NCBI GenBank assembly: GCA_019550975.1
Contig: SDWH01000012.1
Coordinates: forward strand, 1 to 64,000
DNA: 64,000 nucleotides
Direction: 5' to 3'
Source: Bacteroidales bacterium SW299
GTDB taxonomy: Bacteria; Bacteroidota; Bacteroidia; Bacteroidales; Bacteroidaceae
Shown here piece after piece: positions 45,444-55,513 of this stretch. The notes under the pieces were generated by a model. That model was given only the letters and a program-made list of their open reading frames with translations, made no database searches and was not told the origin of the DNA. The position numbers were made by a program, and so were the translations under genes. How positions within the stretch are numbered: the first letter of the stretch is position 1; each line of letters opens with the position of its first letter.

Positions 45444-47639
45444 TTATTCTTTCGGATTGTTGTGCGGACGACGTTCGCGCTTTCCGCGTCCTTCGCCTTT
45501 GCCGTTTCCGTTTTCCACACCTTCCGGTTTGGGAAGCAGAGCCTTGTGCGACAATTTGAATTTGCCCGTTTTCGGATCGATATCCATCAGCTTCACGTCG
45601 ATTTCATCGCCTTCTTTCAGTCCGGTTTCTTCAATCGTTTCAAAACGCTTCCAGTCGATTTCAGAAATGTGGAGCAAGCCGTCTTTTCCAGGCAGGAACT
45701 CAACAAATGCTCCGTAAGGCATTACAGAGCGCACCTTGCCTTTATAGGTTTCGCCCACTTCGGGAACAGCAACAATATTCTTGATAAGGCGAATTGCGTC
45801 ATCAATGCTCTTCTTGTTGTTTCCGGCGATTTCAATGCGTCCCACACCGTCGGTTTCTTCTATCGTAATGGTAGCTCCGGTTTCCTCCTGCATACCCTGA
45901 ATAATCTTTCCGCCCGGGCCGATTACGGCTCCGATGAATTCTTTCGGAATGGTCATCGTTTCGATACGCGGAGCATGAGGCTTCAGTTCGGCGCGAGGTT
46001 CGGCGATGCAGTCGGTCAATTTGCCGAGAATGTATTCGCGTCCCTGCTTTGCCTGCAACAGTGCTTTTTCAAGAATGTCATACGTAAGTCCGTCGCATTT
46101 GATATCCATCTGTGTAGCGGTGATACCGTCGCGGGTACCTGTCACCTTAAAGTCCATATCTCCCAAGTGGTCTTCATCTCCCAAGATGTCTGAAAGCACC
46201 GCATACTTGTCTTCTCCGGCATTCTTGATCAATCCCATTGCAATACCTGATACCGGCTTCTTGATAGGCACACCGGCATCCATCAGAGCCAGTGTTCCGG
46301 CACATACGGTAGCCATAGAAGACGAACCGTTTGACTCGAGAATATCTGAAACCACACGCACACAGTACGGATAGTCTGCGGGAATCTGTCCTTTCAGCGC
46401 ACGCCATGCCAGATGGCCGTGACCGATTTCGCGGCGGCCTACACCGCGCTGCGCTTTTGCCTCACCGGTTGAGAACGGCGGGAAGTTATAGTGCAGCAAG
46501 AAACGCTCCTTGTGCTGGTCAAGCACATCGTCAATGATCTTCTCGTCGAGCTTTGTTCCCAGCGTCACGGTACTCAACGACTGAGTTTCACCGCGGGTGA
46601 AGATTGACGAGCCGTGAGGACCGGGCAGCGGACTTACTTCGCACCATATCGGACGTATGTCAGTAGTGGCACGTCCGTCCAGACGTTTTCCTTCGTCAAG
46701 GATGCAACGGCGCATAGCCTCTTTTTCCACATCGTGGTAGTAGCGGTCGATCATAGGGCCTTTTTCTTCCAGCTCTTCTTCTGTGAACTGAGCCTTGAAT
46801 TCGTCGCAGATGGCAGCAAACGCATCTTCACGTTCGTGCTTGTTCTTGTTGCCTGACTCTGCTACGGCATATGCCTTTGCATAGCAGGCTTCATGAACGG
46901 CCTTGCGCAGATCTTCATCATTTTCTTCATGACAGTATTCGCGCTTCACCGTCTTGCCCGCTTCCTCCATCAGTTCCATCTGCGCCTTGCAGTGAATCTT
47001 GATTTCTTCGTGAGCGAACTTCATGGCTTCCAGCAGATCCTGTTCTGAAACTTCCTTCATTTCGCCTTCCACCATCATGATGTTATCGTAAGTTGCTGCA
47101 ACCATGATATCCATGTCGGCACGCTTCAACTCTTCAAAAGTAGGGTCGATAACGAATTTGCCGTCGATGCGGGCTACACGCACTTCTGAAATCGGGCCTC
47201 CGAACGGGATGTCGGATACGGCCAAAGCAGCAGAAGCGGCAAGTCCGGCCAGTGCGTCAGGCATGTCAACGCCGTCGGCAGAGAAAAGAATGATGTTCAC
47301 GTATACTTCTGCGTGATAGTTGTCCGGGAACAGCGGGCGCAAGGCACGGTCCACCAGACGACAAGTAAGGATTTCGTAATCAGAAGCCTTTCCTTCACGT
47401 TTGGTAAAGCCACCCGGGAAACGTCCGAATGCGGAATACTTTTCTCTGTACTCTACCTGGAGAGGCATGAAATCTGTACCGGGAACTGCATCTTTTGCTG
47501 CACAAACAGTAGCCAGCAGCATGGTATTTCCCATGCGCAGCATAACAGCACCATCTGCCTGTTTTGCAAGCTTTCCCGTTTCGAGCGTGATGGTTCTTCC
47601 ATCTCTCAACTCGATCGTCTTAACAATAGGATTGATCAT
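45444..47639 (-). CDS. pnp: Polynucleotide phosphorylase
   Basis: A 731-residue 3'-5' exoribonuclease that degrades RNA phosphorolytically. Two RNase PH domains (starting [17 protein letters not shown] and ITRGETQ-like [14 protein letters not shown]) are joined by a helical domain. A KH domain ([17 protein letters not shown]) and an S1 domain ([21 protein letters not shown]) follow, with a basic C-terminal tail ([12 protein letters not shown]). Length is normal. Confidence 0.97.
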   Translation of the reverse strand: MINPIVKTIELRDGRTITLETGKLAKQADGAVMLRMGNTMLLATVCAAKDAVPGTDFMPLQVEYREKYSAFGRFPGGFTKREGKASDYEILTCRLVDRALRPLFPDNYHAEVYVNIILFSADGVDMPDALAGLAASAALAVSDIPFGGPISEVRVARIDGKFVIDPTFEELKRADMDIMVAATYDNIMMVEGEMKEVSEQDLLEAMKFAHEEIKIHCKAQMELMEEAGKTVKREYCHEENDEDLRKAVHEACYAKAYAVAESGNKNKHEREDAFAAICDEFKAQFTEEELEEKGPMIDRYYHDVEKEAMRRCILDEGKRLDGRATTDIRPIWCEVSPLPGPHGSSIFTRGETQSLSTVTLGTKLDEKIIDDVLDQHKERFLLHYNFPPFSTGEAKAQRGVGRREIGHGHLAWRALKGQIPADYPYCVRVVSDILESNGSSSMATVCAGTLALMDAGVPIKKPVSGIAMGLIKNAGEDKYAVLSDILGDEDHLGDMDFKVTGTRDGITATQMDIKCDGLTYDILEKALLQAKQGREYILGKLTDCIAEPRAELKPHAPRIETMTIPKEFIGAVIGPGGKIIQGMQEETGATITIEETDGVGRIEIAGNNKKSIDDAIRLIKNIVAVPEVGETYKGKVRSVMPYGAFVEFLPGKDGLLHISEIDWKRFETIEETGLKEGDEIDVKLMDIDPKTGKFKLSHKALLPKPEGVENGNGKGEGRGKRERRPHNNPKE

Positions 47640-47672
47640 AAAAAACTTTTTTATATTATTTCAAAAATCTGC

Positions 47673-47681
47673 GCAAAGATA
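47673..47681 (-). promoter_or_regulatory. -7 promoter box of pnp
   Basis: TATCTTTGC on the minus strand, 33 bases before the pnp ATG. Confidence 0.6.
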
Positions 47682-47956
47682 GATATTTTATTGTATACCA
47701 CCCTCGTTATCCGTGAAAACTTTTGCCGCCAACACGTTTTTTATATGTTCGTTTTCTGAAACCGGAATCACGTTTCCTCATTTTCTCCGCCACCGAAATC
47801 CCCTCAAAAAAAGACAGGCCATCTCTGCAAAGATGACGGGACAAACCGGGCAAGACGAGCGGCCGTTTTATTCAAGGCTACGGCCGTTTCCCGGCGGCCC
47901 TTCCCTGCCCGGAAAAAGGTTTGCAGGCGCGTGAAATCGATTTGTGGCGGAAAAAC

Positions 47957-47987
47957 TTTGTGAAGTCATGAAAAGAAGTAACTTTGC
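47957..47987 (+). promoter_or_regulatory. Promoter of the thioredoxin-fold lipoprotein gene
   Basis: TTTG (47957-47960), 18 bases, then TAACTTTGC (47979-47987), 24 bases before the ATG. Confidence 0.6.
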
Positions 47988-48011
47988 AGCAAAATTAAAA
48001 AAGAACTGTCA

Positions 48012-49157
48012 ATGAAAAGAAGTGCTTATATGGTGGCAGCTTTGATAGCTGCCGTTCTGGCTGGCTGCAACCAGAATCCGTCTTTCCTCGTAGAAGGTGC
48101 GGTAACTGGCGCCGATGACAAAATGCTGTATTTTGAGCAGACCGGTCTGGAAGGTATTGTTGAACTCGACTCTGTCAAGCTCGGCAGCAAGGGAACTTTC
48201 AGCTTCAAAGGCAACCGCCCCGAATCTCCGGAATTCTATCGCCTGCGCATAGACAATCAGATCATCAATTTTTCGGTAGATTCCATTGAAACGGTAACGG
48301 TGAAGGCCGATTACAACGGCTTCTCCACAGACTATCAGATTGAAGGTTCGGAAAACAACTTGAAAATAAAGGAACTTGCTTTGCTGCAGTCCGGACTGCA
48401 GCAGGCTGTCAACAAATTAGGACAGTCGGGGCTGCCCGCCGGAATTGCTCAGGACAGCTTGATGCGGATAGTGAATGCCTATAAGGAAAAGGTGCGCCGG
48501 AACTATATTTTCGCGGCTCCCAACAAGTCATACGCCTACTTCGCATTGTTCCAGACGCTGAACGGCTACATGATTTTCGACCCGCTGACGAGCAAGGACG
48601 ACGTGAAATGCTTTGCGGCCGTCGCTACCAGCCTGAACAACCTTTATCCCCATGCCGACCGTTCGCGCAACCTTTATAACATGGTAATTAAGGGAATGAA
48701 GAATACGCGCACGCCGGCGCAGGAACAAATAGCCCTGCCGGCCGACAAGATTCAGGAAACATCCATCATAGACGTTCCGCTGAAAGACATCAACGGCAAG
48801 CTTCATCACCTTACAGACCTGAAAGGAAAAGTCGTGCTCCTCGACTTCACGGCTTATGGCGCCGCCACCTCCGGCGTACGCAACCTTGCCTTGCGCGAAC
48901 TCTACAACAAGTATGCGCCGCAGGGATTCGAAATTTACCAGGTTTCGTTTGACGTGGACGAGCATTTCTGGAAAACCGCGGCCGACAATCTGCCGTGGAT
49001 TTGCGTCCGCGATCCGCAAGGTCCCTACTCATCGTATATCAACATATACGGTCTGACCAAACTTCCCGGAAGCTTCCTCATAAACCGCAATAACGAACTG
49101 AGCCTCCGGCTCCCGGAAAACGCCGATCTGGAAACGGAAATCAAGAAACTTCTTTAA
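48012..49157 (+). CDS. DUF4369/thioredoxin-fold lipoprotein without CXXC
   Basis: A 381-residue lipoprotein with lipobox VLAGC. An N-terminal DUF4369-like beta domain (FLVEGAVTGADDKMLYFEQ) is followed by a helical linker and a TlpA/AhpC-type thioredoxin fold from about residue 255 (DINGKLHHLTDLKGKVVLLDF). Where TlpA-like proteins have WCxxC, this one reads TAYGAATSGVRN with no cysteine, and the cis-proline loop (LTKLPGSFLIN) is kept. It therefore cannot do thiol redox chemistry and may be a binding or chaperone protein. Confidence 0.85.
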   Translation: MKRSAYMVAALIAAVLAGCNQNPSFLVEGAVTGADDKMLYFEQTGLEGIVELDSVKLGSKGTFSFKGNRPESPEFYRLRIDNQIINFSVDSIETVTVKADYNGFSTDYQIEGSENNLKIKELALLQSGLQQAVNKLGQSGLPAGIAQDSLMRIVNAYKEKVRRNYIFAAPNKSYAYFALFQTLNGYMIFDPLTSKDDVKCFAAVATSLNNLYPHADRSRNLYNMVIKGMKNTRTPAQEQIALPADKIQETSIIDVPLKDINGKLHHLTDLKGKVVLLDFTAYGAATSGVRNLALRELYNKYAPQGFEIYQVSFDVDEHFWKTAADNLPWICVRDPQGPYSSYINIYGLTKLPGSFLINRNNELSLRLPENADLETEIKKLL

Positions 49158-49192
49158 TATTCCATATATGTTGTAAAGCATATCTCTCTGCA

Positions 49193-49225
49193 TTTGGTTC
49201 GTAATACAAAAAAGCTTATCTTTGC
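49193..49225 (+). promoter_or_regulatory. Full promoter for greA
   Basis: TTTG (49193-49196), exactly 20 bases, then TATCTTTGC (49217-49225). The transcript would have a leader of about 220 bases containing the repeat at 49252-49400. Confidence 0.7.
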
Positions 49226-49251
49226 AGAAAATACAAAGAGTTTATAGCCAA

Positions 49252-49400
49252 GAGGCTGTATCAAAATTTTTACTGACTATTCAAAATTGTCATTCTGAAC
49301 AAAGTGAAGACGGTGGGCGTTGTCTTTCTCAGTGCCCGTCTTCTTTTCTTCGTTCAGAATGACTTTACTTTTGATAGGTGGTTCTATTTTGGAACAGCCC
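49252..49400. repeat. 150-base MITE-like hairpin repeat, copy A
   Basis: Imperfect terminal inverted repeats (GAGGCTGTATCAAAAT and, reversed, GGGCTGTTCCAAAAT) enclose a core hairpin GTCATTCTGAAC (49289-49300) / GTTCAGAATGAC (49352-49363) with a further inner stem (GAAGACGG / CCCGTCTTC). It lies in the greA leader. A second member is at 58352-58502. Confidence 0.7.
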
Positions 49401-49451
49401 TTTACTTTTATCTGAAATTATTAACTAACGAAATATATAGGAGGAAAAATT

Positions 49452-49916
49452 ATGGCTTATATGTCAGAAGAAGGCTACCAGCAACTGGTGGCTGAATTAA
49501 GACGCCTTGAGTCGGTTGAACGGCCGAAGGTGATTGCTGCCATTGCGGAAGCGCGTGACAAGGGCGACTTGTCGGAAAACGCAGAATACGATGCAGCAAA
49601 AGAAGCGCAAAGTATGCTTGAAATGAAAATCAACCAGCTGAAAGCTACTATCGGAGATGCAAAAATCATCGACACTTCAAAGCTGAAAACAGATACAGTA
49701 CAGATTCTGAGCCGGGTGGAACTGAAGAACGTAAAGACCGGAATGAAAATGGCGTATACAATTGTGTCTGAAAACGAAGCAAACCTGAAACAAGGTAAAA
49801 TCTCGGTGAACACTCCGATTGCGCAAGGGCTGCTGGGAAAGAAAGTAGGCGATGTCGCTGAAATCACGATTCCCCAGGGCAAAATCAGCTTGGAAGTAAC
49901 AGGTATATCATTCTAA
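49452..49916 (+). CDS. greA: Transcription elongation factor GreA
   Basis: A 154-residue factor that rescues backtracked RNA polymerase. The N-terminal coiled coil carries the catalytic tip acidic pair in ARDKGDLSENAEYDAAKE; the C-terminal FKBP-like domain ends NTPIAQGLLGKKVGD. It is probably co-transcribed with the HIT gene 51 bases downstream. Confidence 0.95.
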   Translation: MAYMSEEGYQQLVAELRRLESVERPKVIAAIAEARDKGDLSENAEYDAAKEAQSMLEMKINQLKATIGDAKIIDTSKLKTDTVQILSRVELKNVKTGMKMAYTIVSENEANLKQGKISVNTPIAQGLLGKKVGDVAEITIPQGKISLEVTGISF

Positions 49917-49967
49917 CAGAAGGCAGGTCTGCTTCGTGCAGGCTTGCCTTATTTAATTTCATACGGT

Positions 49968-50360
49968 ATGGCAACAATATTCAGCAAAATCATCGCAGGT
50001 GAGATTCCCAGCTACAAAGTAGCCGAGAACGACAAATTTTATGCTTTCCTCGACATCAACCCACTGGCCAAAGGCCACACGCTGGTAGTGCCGAAACAGG
50101 AAGTGGATTACATTTTTGACCTTTCTGATGAAGATCTGGGAGAGATGCACGTGTTTGCAAAACATGTGGCACTGGCAATCCAGAAGGCCTTCCCCTGCAG
50201 AAAGGTAGGCGAAGCGGTAATCGGACTTGAGGTTCCCCATGCTCACATTCATCTGATTCCGATGCAAAAAGAATCAGACATGCTGTTCTCGAATCCCAAA
50301 CTGAAACTCCATCCGGAGGATTTTGAAGCCATTGCAAAGGCTATCAGAGAAAATCTTTAA
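49968..50360 (+). CDS. HIT-family hydrolase
   Basis: A 130-residue nucleotide hydrolase/transferase of the HIT fold with the triad HAHIHL at about residue 96. The N-terminus TIFSKIIAGEIPSYKVAEND is typical of the HinT group, which cleaves purine nucleoside phosphoramidates. The ATG at 49968 is preferred to an upstream TTG at 49944. Confidence 0.92.
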   Translation: MATIFSKIIAGEIPSYKVAENDKFYAFLDINPLAKGHTLVVPKQEVDYIFDLSDEDLGEMHVFAKHVALAIQKAFPCRKVGEAVIGLEVPHAHIHLIPMQKESDMLFSNPKLKLHPEDFEAIAKAIRENL

Positions 50361-50556
50361 CCGGAATATCCGGCACGAACCAAGAATCCGTTTACATTGA
50401 ACCGTTTACAATCGTGTCTGAAGAAGGTGTGACAGGATAAAGATCCAAGTGTAAAGACACAGACTGGCAGCTATTTTCTCCTCTGCAACTTTATATTTCC
50501 TGTGCCCGGCCCGCTTAAATCCTGGCACACCTTCTCACCGACCTCTTCCAAAGCCT

Positions 50557-52935
50557 ATGTCCTTCAAACGAATAGCCCTGTTCCTGACTTTGCTTCTGGC
50601 CGTCTTTCGGCTTCTGGCTGCCAACTACCGCATAGCCGGAACCGTAATCGACCGGAAATCACGCGAACCGATCGAATTTGTCAATGTTCTGGTTATGGGA
50701 CTGGGAATCGGCGGCACGACCGATGCTTCCGGCAGTTTTGAAATCAGAAACGTGCCTCCAGGAATCTACAGCCTGCAGGCTTCATTGATAGGCTACAAAA
50801 CAGCCGTGACTCCGGAATACAGAGTGAATCACATCACCCCTCATATTTTAATCGAGATGGATGAAGAAGCGGCAGCACTGGATATGGTCACCGTTACGGC
50901 CTCTCCTTTCCGCCGGGTGGCAGAAAGCCCGGTCAGCCTCCGCATCATCGGAATGCAGGAGATAGAAAAGGCACCGGGAGCCAACCGGGACATATCGCGC
51001 GTGGTACAAAATTATCCGGGTGTAGCATTCTCCCCCATCGGCTATCGCAACGACCTGATCGTACGCGGAGGAGGCCCCTCAGAAAACCGCTTCTACCTCG
51101 ATGGAGTCGAGATTCCAAACATCAATCATTTCAGCACACAAGGAGCATCAGGAGGGCCTGTCGGGCTGATTGACGCAGACTTGATCCGCAACGTAAACTT
51201 TTACAGCGGAGCTTTCCCCGCCAACCGAGGCAATGCGCTGAGCTCGGTTCTCGACTTCAGCCTGCGCGACGGTGACATGGAGCATAATTCAATAAAGGCT
51301 ACGCTGGGAGCATCAGAAGTTTCACTGAGTTCCAACGGACACATCGGCGAACGTACCTCCTATCTGGTATCCGTCCGGCAGTCATACTTGCAGATGCTTT
51401 TCAAAATGCTGGGCCTGCCTTTTCTTCCAGCCTACACCGACGCTTCGTTTAAAGTCAAGACCCGCTTCAATCCGCAGAATGAACTGACCGTACTGGGATT
51501 GGGAGGAATCGACCGCATGAAACTGAATCTGGGCATCGACGGAGAGGATGCAGAAGAATACATGCTGAGCTATCTGCCGAAGATAGAACAGGAAACCTTT
51601 ACGCTGGGAGGAGTCTACCGGCATTATGCCGGCAATCATGTGCAAACGGTCACATTGAGCCACAGCTACCTGAACAACCGCAACCTGAAGTATCTGAACA
51701 ATGATGAAAGCAGTGAAGAGAACCTGACACTGAATCTGCGCTCTGTAGAACAGGAAACAAAATTGCGGCTGGAGAACACTTCTGCATGGAACGTATGGAA
51801 ACTGAATTTCGGACTGGAGCTGGGGCAGTCGCACTATACGAACACTACTTACCAGAAGATTTTTACCGACCAAATGCATCTGTCAGACTATCATACCAGC
51901 CTGAACCTGTTACGCTGGGGACTATTCGCGTCAATGAACTATATTTCCTCCGATGAAAGCTTCACCGCATCATTGGGATTGCGGGCGGATGCGAACAATT
52001 ACAGCGACAGAATGAAAGAGCTCTGGCGCCAGATGTCACCCAGGCTCTCGGTATCATACCGGCTGCTTGACGGACTTTTTCTGAGCGGCCATGTAGGATT
52101 ATATTACCAGCTTCCCCAATATACGGCATTGGGATTCAAAGGAAATGAAGGGCAGTATGTCAACCGCAATCTGGATTATACTTCCGTTTCGCAAGAAAGC
52201 ATCGGACTGACCTGGAACCCGAATGAAACGATGGAAGTTTCAGTTGAAGGATTCTATAAATTATACCGCAATATGCCTCTTTCCGTAACCGACGGCATAC
52301 CTTTATCCTGCAAAGGGAACGACTATGGAGTGATAGGCAACGAAGAACTCGTGTCGAAAGCTCAAGGACGTTCATACGGGGTTGAAATGATGTTCAAATG
52401 GCTGCTCACTAACCGGCTGAACCTTTCGTCCTCATTTACGCTGTTCAAGAGCGAATTCCGCTCCGGCAACGAAGGAAGTTATCTGCCGTCCGCATGGGAC
52501 AACCGCTTTATTCTGAACGTAAGCGGCACGTACAGCTTTCCGAAGAACTGGAGCGTAGGAATGAAAGTATGCTGCATCGGCGGCTCTCCCTACACTCCTT
52601 ACGATACGGACAAGTCATCGCTGGTGGAGGCATGGAACGCACAGGGCAAGCCCTACTTCGACTATAGCCGCTACAATTCGGAACGTCTGCCTGCTTTCGG
52701 ACAACTTGACGTGCGCATAGACAAAACGTTTTACTTGAAGAAATATATGCTTGGCTTCTATATCGACATACAGAACATCACCGGGAGCAAGCTGCGCCAG
52801 CAGGATGTACTGATGAGCACCGGGCAGATAGCAAACCCATCTGCTCCGTCGGCTGAGCAGCGTTACGTAATGAAGTCAATCAGACAGGAAAGCGGAACGG
52901 TGCTTCCCACATTGGGAATTACTTTTGAATATTGA
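50557..52935 (+). CDS. TonB-dependent receptor
   Basis: A 792-residue outer-membrane receptor. After the signal peptide (ending RLLAA) comes a carboxypeptidase-regulatory-like domain (YRIAGTVIDRKSREPIEFVNV), then the plug (SRVVQNYPGVAFSPIGYRNDLIVRGGGPSENRFYLDGVEI) and a barrel ending LPTLGITFEY. There is no SusD-like partner next to it, so it is not a typical polysaccharide-utilization pair, and the substrate is unknown. A near-consensus -7 box TATATTTCC lies at 50492-50500. Confidence 0.9.
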   Translation: MSFKRIALFLTLLLAVFRLLAANYRIAGTVIDRKSREPIEFVNVLVMGLGIGGTTDASGSFEIRNVPPGIYSLQASLIGYKTAVTPEYRVNHITPHILIEMDEEAAALDMVTVTASPFRRVAESPVSLRIIGMQEIEKAPGANRDISRVVQNYPGVAFSPIGYRNDLIVRGGGPSENRFYLDGVEIPNINHFSTQGASGGPVGLIDADLIRNVNFYSGAFPANRGNALSSVLDFSLRDGDMEHNSIKATLGASEVSLSSNGHIGERTSYLVSVRQSYLQMLFKMLGLPFLPAYTDASFKVKTRFNPQNELTVLGLGGIDRMKLNLGIDGEDAEEYMLSYLPKIEQETFTLGGVYRHYAGNHVQTVTLSHSYLNNRNLKYLNNDESSEENLTLNLRSVEQETKLRLENTSAWNVWKLNFGLELGQSHYTNTTYQKIFTDQMHLSDYHTSLNLLRWGLFASMNYISSDESFTASLGLRADANNYSDRMKELWRQMSPRLSVSYRLLDGLFLSGHVGLYYQLPQYTALGFKGNEGQYVNRNLDYTSVSQESIGLTWNPNETMEVSVEGFYKLYRNMPLSVTDGIPLSCKGNDYGVIGNEELVSKAQGRSYGVEMMFKWLLTNRLNLSSSFTLFKSEFRSGNEGSYLPSAWDNRFILNVSGTYSFPKNWSVGMKVCCIGGSPYTPYDTDKSSLVEAWNAQGKPYFDYSRYNSERLPAFGQLDVRIDKTFYLKKYMLGFYIDIQNITGSKLRQQDVLMSTGQIANPSAPSAEQRYVMKSIRQESGTVLPTLGITFEY

Positions 52936-52944
52936 TCAAAAAGT

Positions 52945-53002
52945 AAAGGCGGACGGGTGAACGAAGCCGTTTATTCAGTTTCTCCATCACCCGTCCGCCT
53001 TT
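52945..53002. terminator. Bidirectional terminator
   Basis: A perfect 16-pair stem AAAGGCGGACGGGTGA / TCACCCGTCCGCCTTT between two converging genes. Confidence 0.8.
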
Positions 53003-53013
53003 GCCCGTCAATG

Positions 53014-54054
53014 TCATTGGATTTCTTTAATGAAATATGTCAGTGTGGGTAAATGGTCACTGTATCCGTTCTGGAAGGTCGTACCCGAAAAGGTTCTCAG
53101 CGGATAGCCTTTATACTTGCCCTCCTGCTGGATAAGGAACGAACGGTTAAAGATCTCCGATTTCCAGAACTTCAGCGTACTGCGGTCTTTGCCCAACAGA
53201 TTCCCCGAAACGATCTGCTGGTCAAACAAGTTCCATTTGTCCTGATAACACAGCGAGCCGATGCCTTCATCGAAGAATTTCCAGGTTGCGTTGAAATAAC
53301 CATCCGGCTTCACATCTTTCTTATTCTTCTTGGCACCCAGAACCTTGCTGCAGCTCGGGTCGCTCGGATCATCATTCAAGTCGCCGACGATCAAGACTTT
53401 CGCCTCCGGGTTGTCTGCATGAAGCGAATCAGCGATATGCTTGACAATGCTTGCCGCAAACTCCCGCAACGGAGAAGACTTGGCACCGCCATAGCGCGAA
53501 GGCCAGTGATTCACAATCAAGTGGAAAGGCTCCCCTGCCAGAAGTCCGTTTACCAGAAGAATATCACGCGTACGATAGTCAGGCATATCCGGTTTGTTGA
53601 ACGGATATTTCTGAGCAGAAATGAAACGGAACAGACGCGGGTTATAAAGTGCTGCCACATCAATTCCCCGATGGTCGGGCGACTCGAAATGCACGATCTG
53701 ATAGTTTCTCGAAGCAACAGGCTCTGCCTTCACCAAATCTTCGACCACCTTCCGGTTCTCCACCTCCGAAATACCTATAATCGCCGGCCCGGCAGGGCAA
53801 TAGTCAAGCGCCAGTTGAGAAATCACTTTAGCCACATTGTTCAATTTCTGCCTGTATTTTGTTTCCGTCCATTCGTACGGACCTTTAGGAGTGAACTCAT
53901 CATCCCCCGGGTTGTCCGGATCATCTTCCGTATCCCAAAGATTTTCCAAGTTATAGAATGCCGCGGCATATACGCCCAGCCTTTTCTGCTGCGCAGAAAG
54001 GCTGAGTGCAATACATGTCACAAACAGGCTCAATAAAATGATTCGTTTGTTCAT
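53014..54054 (-). CDS. Secreted endonuclease/exonuclease/phosphatase (EEP) protein
   Basis: A 346-residue secreted metal-dependent phosphoesterase. The signal peptide ends at LSAQQ. Active-site motifs of the EEP superfamily are visible: FYNLENLWD (Asn/Glu region), IIGISEVENRKV (Glu), VNHWPSRYGG (His, Arg), VGDLNDDPSD (Asp-Asn-Asp) and YSDHLPT (Asp-His). Such enzymes cleave DNA, RNA or nucleotides. It is the last gene of the five-gene locus, 18 bases after the DUF5689 gene. Confidence 0.88.
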   Translation of the reverse strand: MNKRIILLSLFVTCIALSLSAQQKRLGVYAAAFYNLENLWDTEDDPDNPGDDEFTPKGPYEWTETKYRQKLNNVAKVISQLALDYCPAGPAIIGISEVENRKVVEDLVKAEPVASRNYQIVHFESPDHRGIDVAALYNPRLFRFISAQKYPFNKPDMPDYRTRDILLVNGLLAGEPFHLIVNHWPSRYGGAKSSPLREFAASIVKHIADSLHADNPEAKVLIVGDLNDDPSDPSCSKVLGAKKNKKDVKPDGYFNATWKFFDEGIGSLCYQDKWNLFDQQIVSGNLLGKDRSTLKFWKSEIFNRSFLIQQEGKYKGYPLRTFSGTTFQNGYSDHLPTLTYFIKEIQ

Positions 54055-54072
54055 AAATAATCAGATTACATT

Positions 54073-55476
54073 TTAATTGTTGGTCGGTATCGGTTCTATA
54101 GGCGTGCCTCCATCTCCGGTATTGCCGCCTTGAGAGCCTCCACCACTTGTCGCGGTATACAACTTAACATTATACAAACGAAGCCCGTATGTATTGTCTG
54201 CGGACGTAGTATAAAACTCCAAGGTAGTATCGTCAGAAACATTTACATTCTCAAACGTGAATTTGAAGGGCGTATTGCCTTGCTTATCATCACCGGTAAC
54301 AACTTTACTTGGAACAGTCAGCTCAGTTCCATTGCAACGCACTTTCAACGTGTTCAGATCCTGAGTTTCACCAGCATCATATACATTCGCTCCAGCTTCA
54401 TATACCAAAGTAGCTACAGTTTGTCCCTGTGCATTGATGCCCTTTATCTTAATATTAATATCAGAACCGGTAGGATACCAAACGTTCGTGTAATTGTTTG
54501 CGATACGCACAGAAGCCTTTCCTGATTCGTCTTCGAACATCTCCTTCGGATTATCAAACCCATTGTAATCTTTAAATAAAGGCCAATAACTGCCACTCTT
54601 CTCCGGAGTCCCGAAAGTTTCACTGAAGATAACGTTTTCTTCCGTTTCACCTCCCTGTTCTCCATCGCCAGCACTTTCTCCTGTAAAGTCAGCAACATCA
54701 TTGATCGAACGGAGAGTCAGCTGCCATGTACCGTTGAATCTTCCCAAAATACCGGTTACATTGCCTCTTCCTGCAGGGAGCGTCTGTCCGGCAAAATCAG
54801 CATAGTTGCTGGTGCGCACCATCAGCGTATTGCCATGACTATCTACGAGATTCTCTTCACCGTAACCACTTTCCGGAGCGAAAATGTTTTTACCTCCGTT
54901 TGCAAAAGATACATTCGTAAACTGGACAAGCTTGAACTTATAGCCGTCAACGTTTGTGTTGACCGTACTTATGTCATCAATGACTGTAGGTTTAGCGTTT
55001 TCGGGATTAGCCCATCCGTCTTTGCTCACAACTTCCTGAAATGTTTCCCATGGGGTACGATAAAGATAACCGTCAGGATGTCCCAACTGTTGCTCGTCGC
55101 CATACACTGATATGCTCAATCCTTTCAAGTTTACATAAACAACCTGTCCCACCGGATAATAATTGTACACGCTGTTCTGGTCAACTTCCATCTCGATGGC
55201 ACTTGTTTCATCCTGAAAGTATATTTTTTTATAGATGTTTCCCGATTCGTCGTTACCTGTTACGGTAGCCTTCAAAACAAAATCTCCGGCGATAACGAAC
55301 GGTACATCCTGGGTTGCGCTCGCGCCTAATTCGCGCAATTCGGCTATGGTTGTATTTGCTGCCGGACCGGTATATTCCGGTTCGCTCAAAGGAGGTGCAT
55401 CATAATCGCGTTCGCAAGCAGTAAATGCAAATGAAGCGGAAAGCAGCAATAAACTGAATTTATTCAAAAGTTTCAT
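54073..55476 (-). CDS. DUF5689 lipoprotein
   Basis: A 467-residue lipoprotein with lipobox FTAC. The DUF5689 domain (residues about 40-240: TTIAELRELGAS, FVIAGDFVLKATVTGNDESGNIYKKIYFQDE) is an OB-fold-like beta domain. The C-terminal 180 residues are a jelly-roll-like binding module (SYWPLFKDYNGFDNPKEM ... TYGLRLYNVKLY). OB folds commonly bind single-stranded nucleic acid, which fits the nucleases in the locus, though the ligand is inferred. Confidence 0.8.
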   Translation of the reverse strand: MKLLNKFSLLLLSASFAFTACERDYDAPPLSEPEYTGPAANTTIAELRELGASATQDVPFVIAGDFVLKATVTGNDESGNIYKKIYFQDETSAIEMEVDQNSVYNYYPVGQVVYVNLKGLSISVYGDEQQLGHPDGYLYRTPWETFQEVVSKDGWANPENAKPTVIDDISTVNTNVDGYKFKLVQFTNVSFANGGKNIFAPESGYGEENLVDSHGNTLMVRTSNYADFAGQTLPAGRGNVTGILGRFNGTWQLTLRSINDVADFTGESAGDGEQGGETEENVIFSETFGTPEKSGSYWPLFKDYNGFDNPKEMFEDESGKASVRIANNYTNVWYPTGSDINIKIKGINAQGQTVATLVYEAGANVYDAGETQDLNTLKVRCNGTELTVPSKVVTGDDKQGNTPFKFTFENVNVSDDTTLEFYTTSADNTYGLRLYNVKLYTATSGGGSQGGNTGDGGTPIEPIPTNN

Positions 55477-55513
55477 ATATGATAAGTTTTATTGTCGTTA
55501 GTAATATGAATCG

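Larger units (their letters stand above)
47640..48011. other. Divergent intergenic region between pnp and the lipoprotein gene
   Basis: There is no gene here. Both promoters are listed separately. The middle (47780-47935) is GC-rich, with two GGCCGTTT copies (47860, 47883) but no clear hairpin with a T run. Confidence 0.6.
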
